From assembly GCF_000471905.2 (NCBI RefSeq), contig NW_006499973.1:5303006-5367005 (forward strand): DNA of 64,000 bases. Reading direction: 5' to 3'. The stretch is from Amborella trichopoda (Eukaryota; Streptophyta; Magnoliopsida; Amborellales; Amborellaceae). This document shows positions 1 through 10,965 of this stretch, piece by piece (position 1 is the first letter of the stretch; the number at the start of each line of letters is the position of its first letter). Made by a program: the position numbers and the translations under genes. Below the pieces are notes generated by a model. That model ran no database searches, was not told the origin of the DNA, and saw nothing but the letters and a program-made list of their open reading frames with translations.

Positions 1-1143
1 GACATGGGACGGGTAATGTTGATATTTTCTTAGCAGCGATACATGAAAAACATTGTGAATGTTGGCCAATTCAGGTGGCAAGGCAAGTCGGTATGCCATG
101 TTCCCAACTCTTTCCAGGATTTCAAAAGGCCCAATGAATCGCGGGCTCAATTTTCCTTTTCTACCGAATCTCATTATGCCCTTTGTCGATGATATCTTCA
201 AGAATACTCGATCACTGACTTCAAATTTAAGGTCTCTCCTGCGATTATCAGTGTAAATCTTTTACCGATTTCGGGTTGTCTTGCTCTCGAATTAAGGCAA
301 TCTTCTCAAGGGTTATTTGAACAATTTCAGGGCCCCAATAATTTTCTTTCGTCCACCTCATCCGAACAGATGGGTGACCTACAATTCCTTTTATATAAAG
401 CCTCATAAGGCGCCATCTGAATACTGGCTTGAAAGTTGTTGTTGTACGTAAACTCTATTAGAGGTAGATGGTCTTCTCAGCTTCCCTTAAAATCAGTAAC
501 ACAAGCCCTTAACATGTCCTCCAAGGTCTGAATGGTTCTCTCTGATTGCCCATCTGTCTGGGGTTGAAAGGTGGTGCTATAGGTAAGTTTGGTTCCCAAG
601 GTTAACTGCAGAATTGTCCAAAACCTGAAGGTGAACCTAGTGTCCCTATCTGACACAATGTTGATAGGTATTCCATGCCAACTTGTCCAGGGTGTAAGTT
701 GTGTGAATTGGTAAAAAGTGAGCAGCGTTAGTTAATCGATCCACAATGACCCAGATACAATCATTCCCTGCACTTGACAATGGCAACCCAAAAACAAAGT
801 CCATCGTGATGTGTTCCCATTTTCACTCCGGTATGGGCAAGGGCTATAACAGTCCAGCAGGTTTCTGATGTTCTTCCTTCACATGCTGGCATGTTAAGCA
901 CGTAGCGACGAATTGTGCCACCTCCCTCTTCATGTTGTTCCACCAGAAGACCTTTTTTTAGGTCCTAGTACATCTTTGTACTCCCAGGACTGTATAGCGG
1001 GAGAGGTGTGCTTCTTCTAGAACAACCCTTTTTACACTTTTGTCATTATAAACACATACTCGGCCCTGAAACCTCAACAACTCATCACTGCTCATAGTGA
1101 AATCCTCTTTTTCTTCCATTTTTATTTCTTCAAGGTCTTTCAT
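1..1143 (-). pseudogene. Tekay-1 integrase, partial and frameshifted
   Basis: Integrase inserts the cDNA into the host chromosome. On the minus strand the N-terminal zinc region starts near 1143. The usual HH pair reads HL (about 1005-1015), and a small deletion right after it shifts the frame. It resumes near 960 with WWNNMKR and the CLTC pair. The first catalytic Asp is in HITMDFV (about 800). The C-terminal part (256-1) is open and ends in the family motif [11 protein letters not shown]. The chromodomain that follows this motif in Tekay-2 is beyond the window. Several stops in the middle make it a pseudogene. Confidence 0.85.
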
Positions 1144-1203
1144 AAGTTGAGGATCTTCTTTTTTGCGCCACTCAGATCCTTTGAAAGAGCTGGGGCTCTA
1201 CCC

Positions 1204-1851
1204 TCATACACGAAAGCATTTGACCCCATCATTGAGGGGTAGAGTTGGGTGCCACTCCACTACATCCTCTAGCAATCTCATTTTTTGAACCATCAGGTAT
1301 GCCACTAATATTACGGCTTTCTGGCTTAAGGTGTCGGCTACCACGTTAGTCTTGCCCAGATGGTAATCGCTTGTATAGTCGTAATCATTCAATAGGTCCA
1401 TCCATCTTCTTTGCCTCATATTTAACTCCTTCTGGGAAAATAGGTACTTGAGGCTCTTATGATCCGTGACCACCTTGAATTGAGCCCCATAGAGGTAGTG
1501 TCTCCAGATCTTCAATGCAAGCACTATGACCACAAGCTCCAAGTCATGAGCTGGATAGTTTTGCTCATATAGCTTCAACTATCTGGAGGCATAAGCAATG
1601 ACCTTACCTTTGTGCGTGAGTACACATCCGAGCCCTTTATGAGAAGCGTTGGTGTAGACCACAAAGTCCCCATTTCCTTCAGGCAAGGTCAGTATTGGGG
1701 TTGTGGTTAGTCTCTTTTTAAGTTCCTGTAAGCTTCTCTCATAGTCCTCTGACCACACAAACCTCATATTCTTCCGGGTCAGCCGAGTAATAGGAAGCGC
1801 TATCTTTGAGAATCCCTCTACAAAGCTCCTATAGTATCCTGCTAACCCCAG
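1204..1851 (-). pseudogene. Tekay-1 RNase H (with RT connection)
   Basis: This domain degrades the RNA of the RNA/DNA hybrid during reverse transcription. It follows the RT in the same frame. It starts with the connection LGLAGYYR (about 1840), then has VVYTNASHKG, where the first catalytic Asp is replaced by Asn. ASRQ is broken by a stop at 1576-1578 (a Gln codon turned to TAG in comparison with Tekay-2). [16 protein letters not shown] and [10 protein letters not shown] follow. Another stop at 1852-1854 separates it from RT. The replacement of the first Asp and the two stops make it inactive. Confidence 0.88.
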
Positions 1852-2583
1852 TCAGCTACGAATTTTGATCACATTTGTTGGTCTACCCCACTTAAGTACT
1901 ACTTCAATCTTAGAGGGGTCAACCGTGATCCCATCTTTAGAAATGATGTTCCCAAGGAAAGCTATACTGGGGAGCCAGAACTCACTCTTGCTTAATTTGG
2001 CATATAATCTTTTTGATTTCAAAGTTTGCAAGACAATTCTCAAATGTTGCTCATGTAGTTCCCTGCTTTTCGTATATACCAAAATATCATCAATAAAAAC
2101 CACTACAAAATCATCTAGGAAAGGTCTAAACACTCTCTTCATCAAATCCATGAACACAACAGAGGCACTTGTTAACCCGAACGGCATCACGAGGAATTCG
2201 TAATGACCGTATTGAGTTTTGAAAGCGGTCTTTGGGATGTCTCCTTCCTTGACTCGCAGTTGGTCATAACCCAATCGAAGATCAATCTTCGAAAACACTT
2301 GGGCCCCTTGGAGCTGGTAAAAAAGATCATCAATTCTAGGCAGGGGATACTTATTCTTCAATGTTACTTGGTTTAACTGCCTATAGTCGATACACAGCCT
2401 CAGGGACCCATCCTTCGTCTTCACAAATTGGACCGACACACCCCAAGGTGACACGCTAGGTCGGATGAATCCCTTATCCAACAGTTCTTGCAACTGTTCT
2501 TTCAACTCCTTCAACTATGCTGAAGCCATTCTATACGAGGCTTTAGAGATGGGAATAGTGCCAGCGACCAAATCTATCTCAAA
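1852..2583 (-). pseudogene. Tekay-1 reverse transcriptase (catalytic box intact)
   Basis: This RNA-dependent DNA polymerase copies the element's RNA. The longest open stretch is 1852-2514. It contains the N-terminal [10 protein letters not shown], the palm motifs [12 protein letters not shown] and [13 protein letters not shown], the MPFGLTSA motif, and a complete catalytic box [10 protein letters not shown]. The thumb follows ([17 protein letters not shown]). Stops near 2517 and at 2582-2584 separate it from the protease although the frame is unchanged. It is the only one of the three RT copies in this window that keeps the Asp-Asp pair. Confidence 0.92.
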
Positions 2584-3171
2584 TTAAATCTCCCTTACTG
2601 GAGGTAAGGATGGTAACTCTTCTGGAAATACCTCGGGGTACTCTCTTACTACAAGTATCCCTTCTAGCTGAAATTGGACACCCCGATTTTCAACCACATA
2701 GGCCAAATATCCTTTACATCTCTTAGTTATGAGGGGAGGGGCCCAGAGAGAAGAAATAAAGTGCAAAGGGGGAGTATCCCTAGTGCCCTCAAAGTGTAGC
2801 TCAGTTTGGCTAGGGCGTTTAAAGGTCACCATCTTTTCATGGCAATTGACGATGACATGGTGTGTGTACAACCAATCCATACCCAGGATAACATCAAAAT
2901 CCTGAACACCTAAGAGTATCAAGTCTATAGACAGGTCACACCCATCAATTGTAACGTTACAATGTCGATAAATCCTATTAGTTTCCATAGAATCCCCCAC
3001 AGGCGTGCATACTACTAGAGTAAAATCAAGACATGCAGGCTCAACATTTTGATAGCAAGCAAAATGGGTTGCAATAAAAGAGTGAGACGAACCAGAATCA
3101 ATCAAGGCCTTAACTTTAACACCAGCAATGGAGAGCGTACCTTAGATCACTGAGGTGGACGCCTTGGCTTC
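2584..3171 (-). pseudogene. Tekay-1 retroviral-type aspartic protease
   Basis: This protease cleaves the Gag-Pol polyprotein. The open stretch 2584-3105 carries the active-site motif IDSGSSHSFIATHFA and, about 75 residues on, LGMDWLYTHH, both typical of Tekay-type proteases. The upstream sequence to about 3171 continues the domain. It ends in PPVREI, the linker to RT, where a stop codon (about 2584) now interrupts the polyprotein. Compared with Tekay-2, whose motif reads DPG, this copy keeps the catalytic D-S-G. Confidence 0.85.
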
Positions 3172-3198
3172 TTGTTAGATGAGGGAAAATACTCATCC

Positions 3199-3780
3199 TT
3201 ATGTCTTTGGTCGGTCCTTTATCTTTGTCATAGGGCAATCCTTAACCCAATGGCCGGGCTTGCCACACCTGAGGCACATGTTCTGCTTCTTGTAACATTC
3301 GACAGCAGTGTGGTTATACTTTCCACTATGAGAACAAACCGAGTGTCTGTCATTCTCTATGTTACCCGGGAAATTTCTCTGGGCCCTCTGGTTACACTGG
3401 TAAGGCCTTCCTTTAACGTCCCTCTTTGGAAATTGTCGGGGCTTGTTCCCAAATTTCTCGACGACATGGGCCTCATCTTTTCTTCCCTTCTTGATTGATG
3501 ATCCTTGCAATCTCTCTCACTCTTCAGAGCAAGGTCTACTAATGGGGCGTATGACTTAAGGTTAGCTAATAGTACTCTCCCTCTAATGTCCAGCCGAAGG
3601 CCCCTTTCAAATTTTGCTGCCTTTCCACCTTTGTGTTAATGATGTGAGGCACGTATCTAGAAAGATCTACAAATTTAGCGGCTTATTGCTCCACTGTCAT
3701 ACCCCCTTGCTGAAGTTCAATGAACTCTACTTCCTTCCTCTCCTTGATGGAGTTTGGGAAGTACTGACTCTTCTAAAATT
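3199..3780 (-). pseudogene. Tekay-1 gag, N-terminal part deleted
   Basis: Gag forms the virus-like particle and binds RNA. The C-terminal piece at 3199-3510 has the basic nucleocapsid region with VCSHSGKYNH and the knuckle CLRCGKPGHWVKDCP (C-x2-C-x4-H-x4-C). Upstream (3510-3780) short frames read KEVEFIELQQGGMTVEQ and LSRYVPHIINT, which match the Tekay-2 gag core but are broken by stops and frameshifts. The first third of gag present in Tekay-2 (44440-44800) is missing: only about 30 bases separate the primer site from the gag core. Confidence 0.8.
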
Positions 3781-3808
3781 ACCTTAGGCTAAGAATCCTA
3801 TACTGGCT

Positions 3809-3820
3809 GCTCTGATACCA
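3809..3820 (-). other. Primer binding site, initiator tRNA-Met type (Tekay-1)
   Basis: On the minus strand this reads TGGTATCAGAGC, the complement of the 3' end of plant initiator tRNA-Met. It sits four bases after the LTR end GTCATGACA. It primes minus-strand cDNA synthesis and fixes the element's orientation. Confidence 0.92.
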
Positions 3821-3824
3821 TGAT

Positions 3825-4831
3825 TGTCATGACCCCGCCCCCAACCCCTATTCCATACTTGATGGAGGGTGACCAAGAGCAGGTTCATGATCCCAAGGTA
3901 GCGCATGTCACTCAGTTCAGAGTTGACTCAACACCATTATATCGATGATCAAAGCAAACCATGGCAAAGAACTAAATCAATAACTCTAAATGCAAAATAA
4001 GTATTTAAAATTGGAAGGATCCATATGCAAATAAAAATGTACTACATCAAATTCTTCCCAAAATATTACACTTGAGTCTGCATATTACATTTTTCCAAAA
4101 TAAACAAAATTCAGGCTAAACTACCCAACCACATACAAGATCTGAGCTTCTTCTTAAAGGAAAAATGATTTCGACTCCCAACTGTAAAACACGTACTTCA
4201 CACCCTTCTGACTTGTCCATATCAATCTACAAGAGGGGAGATATAGCGGAATGCGTTACAAAGCCCAATAAGTAGATCTAGATGCTACACATCATTATTC
4301 AGTCTATCCATGTGTCATGAATAGTTCTTTTAGTTATAAGAATTCACACTGAAAACGTCATATAAATTAGAAATCATATCAATGCATATATTATAGGCAT
4401 CATATTAAGATGTCATGGTTAGAATTTAATCATTGCAATCATAGTAATTCACATTCACTATTTAGGCATCAACCACTCACTCATTAGGTCACCGACTCCT
4501 GAAGTAGAAGCCCTATACATCGGGCCAAGCCAATCCCATTGTTTAGGACCTCTACCCGTTCCTCAAGAGGAAGGGTAATGACAAGTGGGGAAATCCACTT
4601 CGTAATGCCCTCATAATGACACACATGGTCCCCAGCACGCATTGGGGTTTTCGGTAGGCACTTACCTTGCAAGGCATCATTCACTAATACCATTATATGA
4701 ATTTCGAGGGGGGTCGGGGTGGGGGGGGGATGCGACCCTCCCATTTCACTTTCACCTAACTCCATCCTATTATTCAGTGAGTTAGAGAACATTGTCGGTA
4801 TCACTTTTCTCAGCATAATAGTACCCACTAC
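3825..4831 (-). repeat. Tekay-1 5' LTR, proximal 1.0 kb (broken by Tat-A)
   Basis: The LTR ends on the minus strand with GTCATGACA at 3825, directly before the primer site. The sequence aligns with the last third of the Tekay-2 LTRs: polyadenylation region, AGTCCTAAGCAATGGGATTGG-like block and the LTR end. It stops abruptly at 4831, where the Tat-A 3' LTR begins. The distal 1.9 kb is at 57884-59778. Together they give about 2.9 kb, the same length as the Tekay-2 LTRs. Confidence 0.9.
4827..4831. repeat. Target site duplication ACTAC, left copy (Tat-A)
   Basis: ACTAC directly abuts the Tat-A 3' LTR end. The identical ACTAC abuts the 5' LTR end at 57879-57883. A 5-bp duplication is usual for Ty3/gypsy integration. 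Confidence 0.9.
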
Positions 4832-5559
4832 TGGTTAGATGCCTCATTCTCGCCTTCCTGGTCAGGTTGACCTGGTGGCGCTTGTCTCGGGTTTCAAGGG
4901 TAACCCAGGACTTGAGATCGCTCTCTCAGGAACCTTGTTAAGAAACAAGGGCAACTACACCAATTGGTGGGAGAGGAATTTAATGTGAGGCGAGACACAC
5001 CTCACCTGGGTCTGTGACTCACTCAGGATGACTCCCGTGAGCGCCCTCTTAGATAACGACAAAAAACCCCCCAGTCCTTCTATTGGTTCAAAATCGCTTC
5101 CCATGACTTGTACTCTCATGTTTCTTTGAACACACACACATGGTTAATTTTACATGACAATTGGGTCAAGGGAGCCCACCTTGTCTTTGGGCGAATGCAC
5201 ACATGTGTGCACATCCAAAAGAAGAAGGAAAGAATAAGAGGATAGAGATTGGGGTGATGAAAGGAGAAGAAAGAGATAAAATAGAGGAGAGAGAAGAGAA
5301 AAATTTAACCAAGTGGCTAGATGGACACAGTAGGTAGACTAGTATAGTGATTGACGTAGGATGGTAGCAAGATGGTCACAGTAACTCAGATCGACACAAC
5401 GACAATACTACTTAATAATATAACTAACACCGACTGGCCAGGCACGATGGTGAGTCTGTCGAGACAACAGGACGGGCATGGTAACTCAGACCAACACGGT
5501 GGCAATACTGCAGGATGACGAGACTATCATGGCAGTGTTAGACTTAGCATGTCTCTTGG

Positions 5560-6040
5560 TCAAACGAGAGGGGAAGAAGAAAGAAGAGAGAGAAGAAAGA
5601 AAGAGAAAAGAGATAAGAGAGGAGAAAAGAGAAGAAAGAAGAGAGAGAAAAGAATATAGATTGAGAGAGAAGAAAAAAGAGAGAGAAAAGAAGAGAGATT
5701 GAGAGAAGAAAGAAGAGAAATGAGAAAGAAGAAAATAAGAGAGATGAGGGAGAGGAGATAGAAGAGATATGAGGGCGAGAAGATAGAAGAGAGATGAGGG
5801 AGAAGAAGAAGAGAGATGAGAGAGAAGAAAGAGGAAAGATGAGAGAAAAAAGAGGAAAGATGGAAGAGAAGAACGAGGAAAGATGAGAGAGAAGAGAGAA
5901 GGGAGATGATAGAAGAAAGAAGAAAGAAGAAAGAAGAAAGGAGGAAGGACAGAGACGAGAGAGAAGAAAGAAGAGAGAGGAAAGGAGAAAGAAGAGGAGA
6001 AAAAGAAAGGAGAGAGATGAAAGGGAGGATAGAAGAGAAA
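5560..6040. repeat. 480-bp almost pure purine tract (GA-rich), Tat-A 3' LTR
   Basis: The plus strand consists of GAGAGAAGAAAGAAG-type runs with only scattered T and almost no C, so the transcribed strand is CU-rich. The opposite strand gives long Ser/Phe/Leu-rich reading frames in all three phases. These are low-complexity artefacts, not genes. The matching tract in the 5' LTR is 53100-53520. Confidence 0.9.
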
Positions 6041-6830
6041 CATGGACGGCAATGAGGTTCCACCATCCATGACAGAGGAGAGAGAAAGAAGGAAAAAGCA
6101 TAGATGGTGATAGGGTTCCACCATCCATGACAGAGGAGAGAAAAAGAAGGAAAAATCATGGACGGCGATGGGGTTCCACTGTCCATGACAAAAGAGAGAG
6201 AAAGAAGGAAAAAGCATGGACGACGATGAAGTTCCATCGTCCATGACAGAGAAGAGGGAAAGAATGAAAAAGCATGGACGGTGATGGGGTTTCATCGTCC
6301 ATGATAGAGGAGAGAGATAGAAATAAAAAACATGGATAGTGATGGGGTTCTATCGTTCATGACAGAGGAGAGAGTAAAAGAAAAGGGAAGAAGAGACATG
6401 GACGGTGATAAGTTACACCGTTCATGACAAGGGAGAGAGAGAAAGAGAGAACATGGACGGCGATAGGCTCCGCCCGCCGTCCATAATGAGAGAGAGAAAG
6501 AAAGAGAAAACAGGGACAGCGATAGGTGCCACTATCCATGACAATAGAGAAGGGATGAGAGAACATGAACGATGATAGGTTCCACTATCCATGATGAGAG
6601 AAAGAAGGGAACGGAAAACATGGACAACGATAGGTTCCGTCATCCATGACGAGAGATAAAGAGTTAGGAGAGTGAGAAGAAAAGACATGCACGGTGATAG
6701 GTATTGCCGTGTGTGTCAGAAAGGACTCTGGCATGACCCGACCCATCACTTGAGAAAGGGCCCGATTCAATGTCCTTGTCAGGGAATAGGGGAAGAAATG
6801 TCGCACACAGTGATGGGCATCACCGTGCAC
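6040..6830 (-). repeat. Tandem array of about 58-bp hairpin units, Tat-A 3' LTR
   Basis: Units start at about 6041, 6099, 6157, 6215 and so on, roughly 14 degenerate copies. Each joins a GAGGAGAGAGAAAGAAGG-like spacer to an inverted repeat, CATGGACGG / CCGTCCATG, separated by 12-14 bases. The arms often vary together, so that the dyad is kept (CATGGACGA with TCGTCCATG near 6215-6247). The array lies downstream of the LTR TATA box, so transcripts would carry a row of stem-loops. Confidence 0.85.
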
Positions 6831-7537
6831 AATAGGAGCGAGAAGGAACTTAGACAGAGGCCCAGCCCACCACTCGGGTTAAGGCTTGACTCATTGTGTA
6901 TGTTCCAAAGATAAGAAAAGAAGGTGGATGTCATTCTCAACGATGAGCATCACCTTTCACGTCTGGAGTGGAGAGAGAAAGAAAGGAACAGAGAGAGAAA
7001 GAATAAATAGAGTAAGAAAGGGAGGAGAGAGAAAGGAAAGAAATTTATGAGAGGAGGAAAGGGAGAAAGGATATTAAGAAAGAGAGAGAAGAGAAGGATG
7101 AGAGAGGAAAGAGAACAGAGAGAATAGAGGAAAGAATGGGAAGAGAGACATGCGTGCCAGTACCTACTGCTGTGTATGTCGAGACTGAAGAGAGAGGCAG
7201 AAAGAGAAAGAGAGAGCAAGACATAAGATGAGAGAGAAAGATAGAAAGACACACTCGGCGATGGTTACTACCATGCGTGTTTGATGCTAAGAGTAGAGAG
7301 ACAGAGAGAAGAAAAAGAGGAGAGAGAAAGAAAGAAGAGGAGAGAAGAGAGGAGGAGAGAGAAAGAAAGAAGAGGTGAGAGAAGAGAGGAGGAGAGAGAA
7401 AGTTACCTTCATCTAGGGGTACTGAACTTTTATTCTCTCTCCTCTCTCTCTCTCCGAGACGTGACCTCCAATCTCAAAGCTAACTCTCAATTTTTATTAA
7501 TCAGAATCAAGGTTCCTTACAATGAGGTATAACATGA

Positions 7538-7545
7538 TATTTATA
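7538..7545 (-). promoter_or_regulatory. LTR TATA box (Tat-A 3' LTR)
   Basis: The minus strand reads TATAAATA inside a block (CTATAAATATCATG) that is conserved in the 5' LTR at 54951-54958. It is positioned like the TATATAAA boxes of the Tat-B LTRs. It would mark the U3/R border. Confidence 0.65.
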
Positions 7546-8859
7546 GAATTTGACCCAAAACATTGATGGATGCCTAAAATCTAATCTAATTGATGATAAT
7601 TACAATTTACTTGAATTAAAATAAAATGTAAAAATGGGTGTAAAGTTATGGTTTTGCCCCTGCCCAACAATACATGAAATTCTAAAATAATCCATGTTGT
7701 TGCCTTAGAACATGTGTAATCTTTCATGAATGTTTCGAGGTTGCTCCGACGCCCGTTTGACGAAAAGATGATTAATTTCTCATTGGGATCGGCATGACGA
7801 TCAATTTGATACCAACTTCAAACCACGGATCACATTTTTTGGGCACGATCATGCACCTTGAAATTCATATGAATCTTGGAAACTTTCGATCATTAGTGTG
7901 CTCATTTCTTGATGTATTTATTTGATTTCTTTGTTGAATTTCACTGAGACATCAAGATCGCATTGCACCAAATGTAGCTCAATTTCATGCCCAAACGAAG
8001 GTTTTACCATCTTGGTTTTTTACCGAAATCTTGAATCCAGCTGCCGAAATTTACAGCAACTTTATTTGCTTCACATGTGAAATTCATTCTTCCATCATGC
8101 GTGAGGTTTGGCCCAGATGTAGCCTCATACCTTACGCACTCGATGGAACTGGTCTTGCATCAATCCGATGTGCGAGCGCCGTGATATGGTCACTCAAGTG
8201 AGATGTGTTGCTACTGAATTTTTTGCAACTTTTGCTGTGAATCATCATCTTCTCTCTAGCTTTTCTCTCTGCTCGAGCATCGTTACAGGTGTGCCACATA
8301 TCAAAACACTCATCTTGACGAGACGAACATGTTCGAAAACTTTGAGTGCGATCCGACACATAACGTGAGAGATATGAGTCCTGAAAGTTGCTGTTTGTGA
8401 CTGTGAAAACCAGTCTTCTTCTATGGAGACTGGTGTAGGGAGGGTGCATGGGAATAGCGTGTGGCCCCTCCTTTTTCAGTCTTTTGCTCATAACTTTGTC
8501 TTGGAACATCTGATTGAGATGAAATTTGACCCCTTTGGACTTTCAATCATGTTGGATCCAATGGAAGGCATCTCATAGCCATTTGATGCTCCAAAAATAA
8601 GGTTCCAGTTACAGGGTCTATTTCAGGGTGCTTAGAGGCTGATTTTTTTCGAAACTGTTTCTTTGTCTTTACTGCCTTAGACATGTCAGATTGCGACAAA
8701 ACTTGGCAAGTGGCCTTTTGAAATCCTTTGGAATATTTTCACCTGTCCTGGGGAAATTCTGAGAATATTGAAAACTACATTGTATATCAGGGCTTTATTG
8801 ACCGGCTTCTCCTTTATTTCGCATCGGGAACCCAAGGTGCTGAAAAATGTTTTCAAACA

Positions 8860-8872
8860 GCTTGCCCCTCCT
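8860..8872 (-). other. Polypurine tract (Tat-A)
   Basis: On the minus strand AGGAGGGGCAAGC lies immediately upstream of the 3' LTR start TGTTTGAA. This is the expected place of the plus-strand primer. The matching site of Tat-B (31301-31313) reads CGGCAGGGCAAGC. Confidence 0.7.
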
Positions 8873-10369
8873 ATGAGGGAAGCGAGAAGGACAACATTAA
8901 AAAAATTTCCTTTGGCTTTATTACTTTTTTCTTGCTAGCCATAGGACCACGTGAATGTCTAGGAGACTTCGAGGGAGAAGAGACTTGAGCTACTGGTGGG
9001 GGACATCTCATGAAATTCCCATCAGTCATGTCAGGAGCTCTTTTCGGGTTCCGACAACTAGGGCTTTCAAAATCTTGTAGACCCAATTGTTCAGAGTCTT
9101 GGTTTGTCTGCCAGTTGGGTTCCTTGCTTAAGGGATTTCTTTTCAATCAGTCAGGGTTATTGTGTCCTCTGGTGCTGGTCAACATTTGAGGCTATGTTTT
9201 GGATAGACATTCAAGGAGCCCTTGGTGGGCGTGTGTGCTGGTACACATGGTTTATTTTTTGACAAGTAGGGTACCTCTGTGAGCCCCATCTTGTCAAGTC
9301 CAGTCAGGGGCTTTTTGTTGGCCTGTCCCGAAAGTATGGGCATGTCGGCTAGGGAGGGGTTTGGCGAGGCAGCCTCTTGGCAAGGTGTCACCCTGAAATC
9401 TTTTACTTGGCTTGACTGTTATGAGCCTTTGAGGGCATATTTGGCTTGCCATTGTGACTCTCTTCTTTTTAGTTGGCTTCTTAAAACTACATTCCTTTAG
9501 CGTGGGACCCTGATCTGTCATCTTGGCGATTCTTCTGACTTCTGAGTCCTTTCATGAACGGACTCAGACTGTCGGGTTCTTCTTAAAGCTTGTATTTTTT
9601 GGTCCGGATATCAAGGCATTCTGACACCAGGGATATTTTCTATTGAATGTTGGTTGAAGCTGCCCATGAGGCGTGTGCTGCATCAACTTGCTTATTGGTC
9701 CAAGCGCCCTTTACGAGTTTTCACTTGAACGGGGGAAGTGGCATCGTAGAGATGGTTTTCACCAACCTCCTTTTATTTGGGGCTCTTTTACCCATTACCT
9801 TACGGCCATGTCCACCCTTATTCTTCAACTTTTACTGACGGTGCCTTTTCGGGTTTTCACCATGCTTGGGTTTTTATTTTCACAAAACTCTCTTATTCAT
9901 GCTTTCGTGACCATGCTCGTTCGTCTTTTTTACTCATGGTGTTCCCTTATCCAGGTATACACCATGCCTGTTATTCTCTTTTCTTTATTTTTTTTATTTT
10001 TTTTCTGTGAAGGCGTTGTTAGGGTCATTCCTTCAGGACCTATGTGAAGCCTTTTAACGTCATGCGACCAGGACATACACTATAGTTTAAGATCATACAG
10101 TTGGACCGTGGTGGAGATGGATGACAGTTGGTGGAGGCCACGAAGTGAGTATGGTGGTGGTTTGATTCACTTTGGGGAGATGGCACGAGACAGCCTGCGA
10201 AAGATGAACGGTGTGTGGATGGAAGATGGAAAGTGGTGACCCACTAGCTAACGACAAGTATAGATGGCTGGATGGCTCGCCGTTTTGTGAGTGTGGGTAA
10301 GACTCAATGGGAAATGATGGATGAGTTATGAAAATGGTGCTCACAGAAGGGGTGTGCACGTATGTGTGA

Positions 10370-10965
10370 GGGTGAATTTAAGGTCATGCCTCCTGGACCT
10401 GAGCAAAGCAATTTACCATCATGCGGCCGGGATGTGCATTATGGTTTAAGGTCATATAGCTTGGACCATGGCTATAAAGTTAAAGTCATGTAGCTAGGAC
10501 CATATTTTTAAGGTCCGGCAACTAGACCTCCGCAACAGTCTAAGGTCCTATAGTTTGGACCATAGCTATGCATTTTAAGGTCATGCAGCTAGGACCATGG
10601 CTGTGTAGTTTTAGGGTCATGCAGCTAGAACCATGCAGTTTAAGGTCATGCAACTAGACCTCCGCTAGAGTTTAAGGTCGTATGATTTGGACCATGCCTA
10701 TGCATTTTAAGGTCATGAAGTTAGGACCATGGTTGTGTAGTTTTAGAGTCATGCAACTGGGACCATGCAGTTTAAGATCGTGTAACTAGACCTCTGTTAC
10801 AGTTTACGATCGTATAGTTTGGACCATGGCTATGCATTTTAAGGTCATGCAGCTAGGACCATTGTAGTTTAAGGTTGTGTAACTAGACCTCCGCTACAGT
10901 TTAAGGTTGTATATTTCGGACCATGCAGTTTAGGGTCGTGCATCTAGACCATGGTGTCGGTTATC
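10370..10965. repeat. Tandem array with GGTC...GACC dyads (Tat-A 3' region)
   Basis: Units of roughly 25-60 bp of the type TTTAAGGTCATGCAGCTAGG followed by ACCATGG recur about 14 times. Each contains GGTC and GACC as an inverted pair around ATGCAGCTAG. The same array occurs inverted in the Tat-B 3' region (28270-28860). Confidence 0.85.

Larger units (their letters stand above)
1..4831 (-). mobile_element. Tekay-1: Ty3/gypsy chromovirus (Tekay/Del type), internal region and proximal part of its 5' LTR
   Basis: This is the outermost element seen on the left. Read on the minus strand it shows, in order, the end of a 5' LTR (4831 to 3825), an initiator-Met primer site, gag with a CCHC knuckle, aspartic protease, reverse transcriptase, RNase H and integrase. 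The window edge cuts it at the integrase C-terminus, so the chromodomain and 3' LTR lie outside. The domain order and protein sequence match Tekay-2 (41417-51744) closely. Protease to RNase H lie in one frame with only about four stop codons. The 5' LTR is interrupted by Tat-A; its distal part is at 57884-59778. Clade assignment rests on remembered family features, not on a search. Confidence 0.9.
4832..8859 (-). repeat. Tat-A 3' LTR (4.0 kb)
   Basis: On the minus strand it begins TGTTTGAA at 8859 and ends ATCTAACCA at 4832. It aligns along its length with the other Tat-A LTR (52368-57878) and, outside the internal arrays, with both Tat-B LTRs. From 8859 it holds about 1.3 kb of U3, a TATA box at 7538-7545, then a transcribed section with GA-rich tracts (6950-7420 and 5560-6040) and a hairpin repeat array (6040-6830), then 0.7 kb of unique sequence to the end. 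It is 1.2 kb longer than the Tat-B LTRs because of these arrays. Confidence 0.9.

Noticed and set aside
5486-6295. Long Ser/Phe/Leu-rich frames on the minus strand that look like membrane proteins
   Set aside because: They are the pyrimidine strand of the GA-rich LTR tract; all three frames are open and the composition is pure low complexity. The same holds for 53019-54087.
4832-8859. Tat-A LTRs as fragments of a host gene with conserved short frames
   Set aside because: Four homologous copies, TG..CA ends, a TATA box and target duplications show LTRs. Short frames differ between copies.
9647-10047. Overlapping hydrophobic frames in all three phases
   Set aside because: T-rich non-coding 3' region of Tat-A; the homologous block in Tat-B (29270-29640) does not keep any of the frames.
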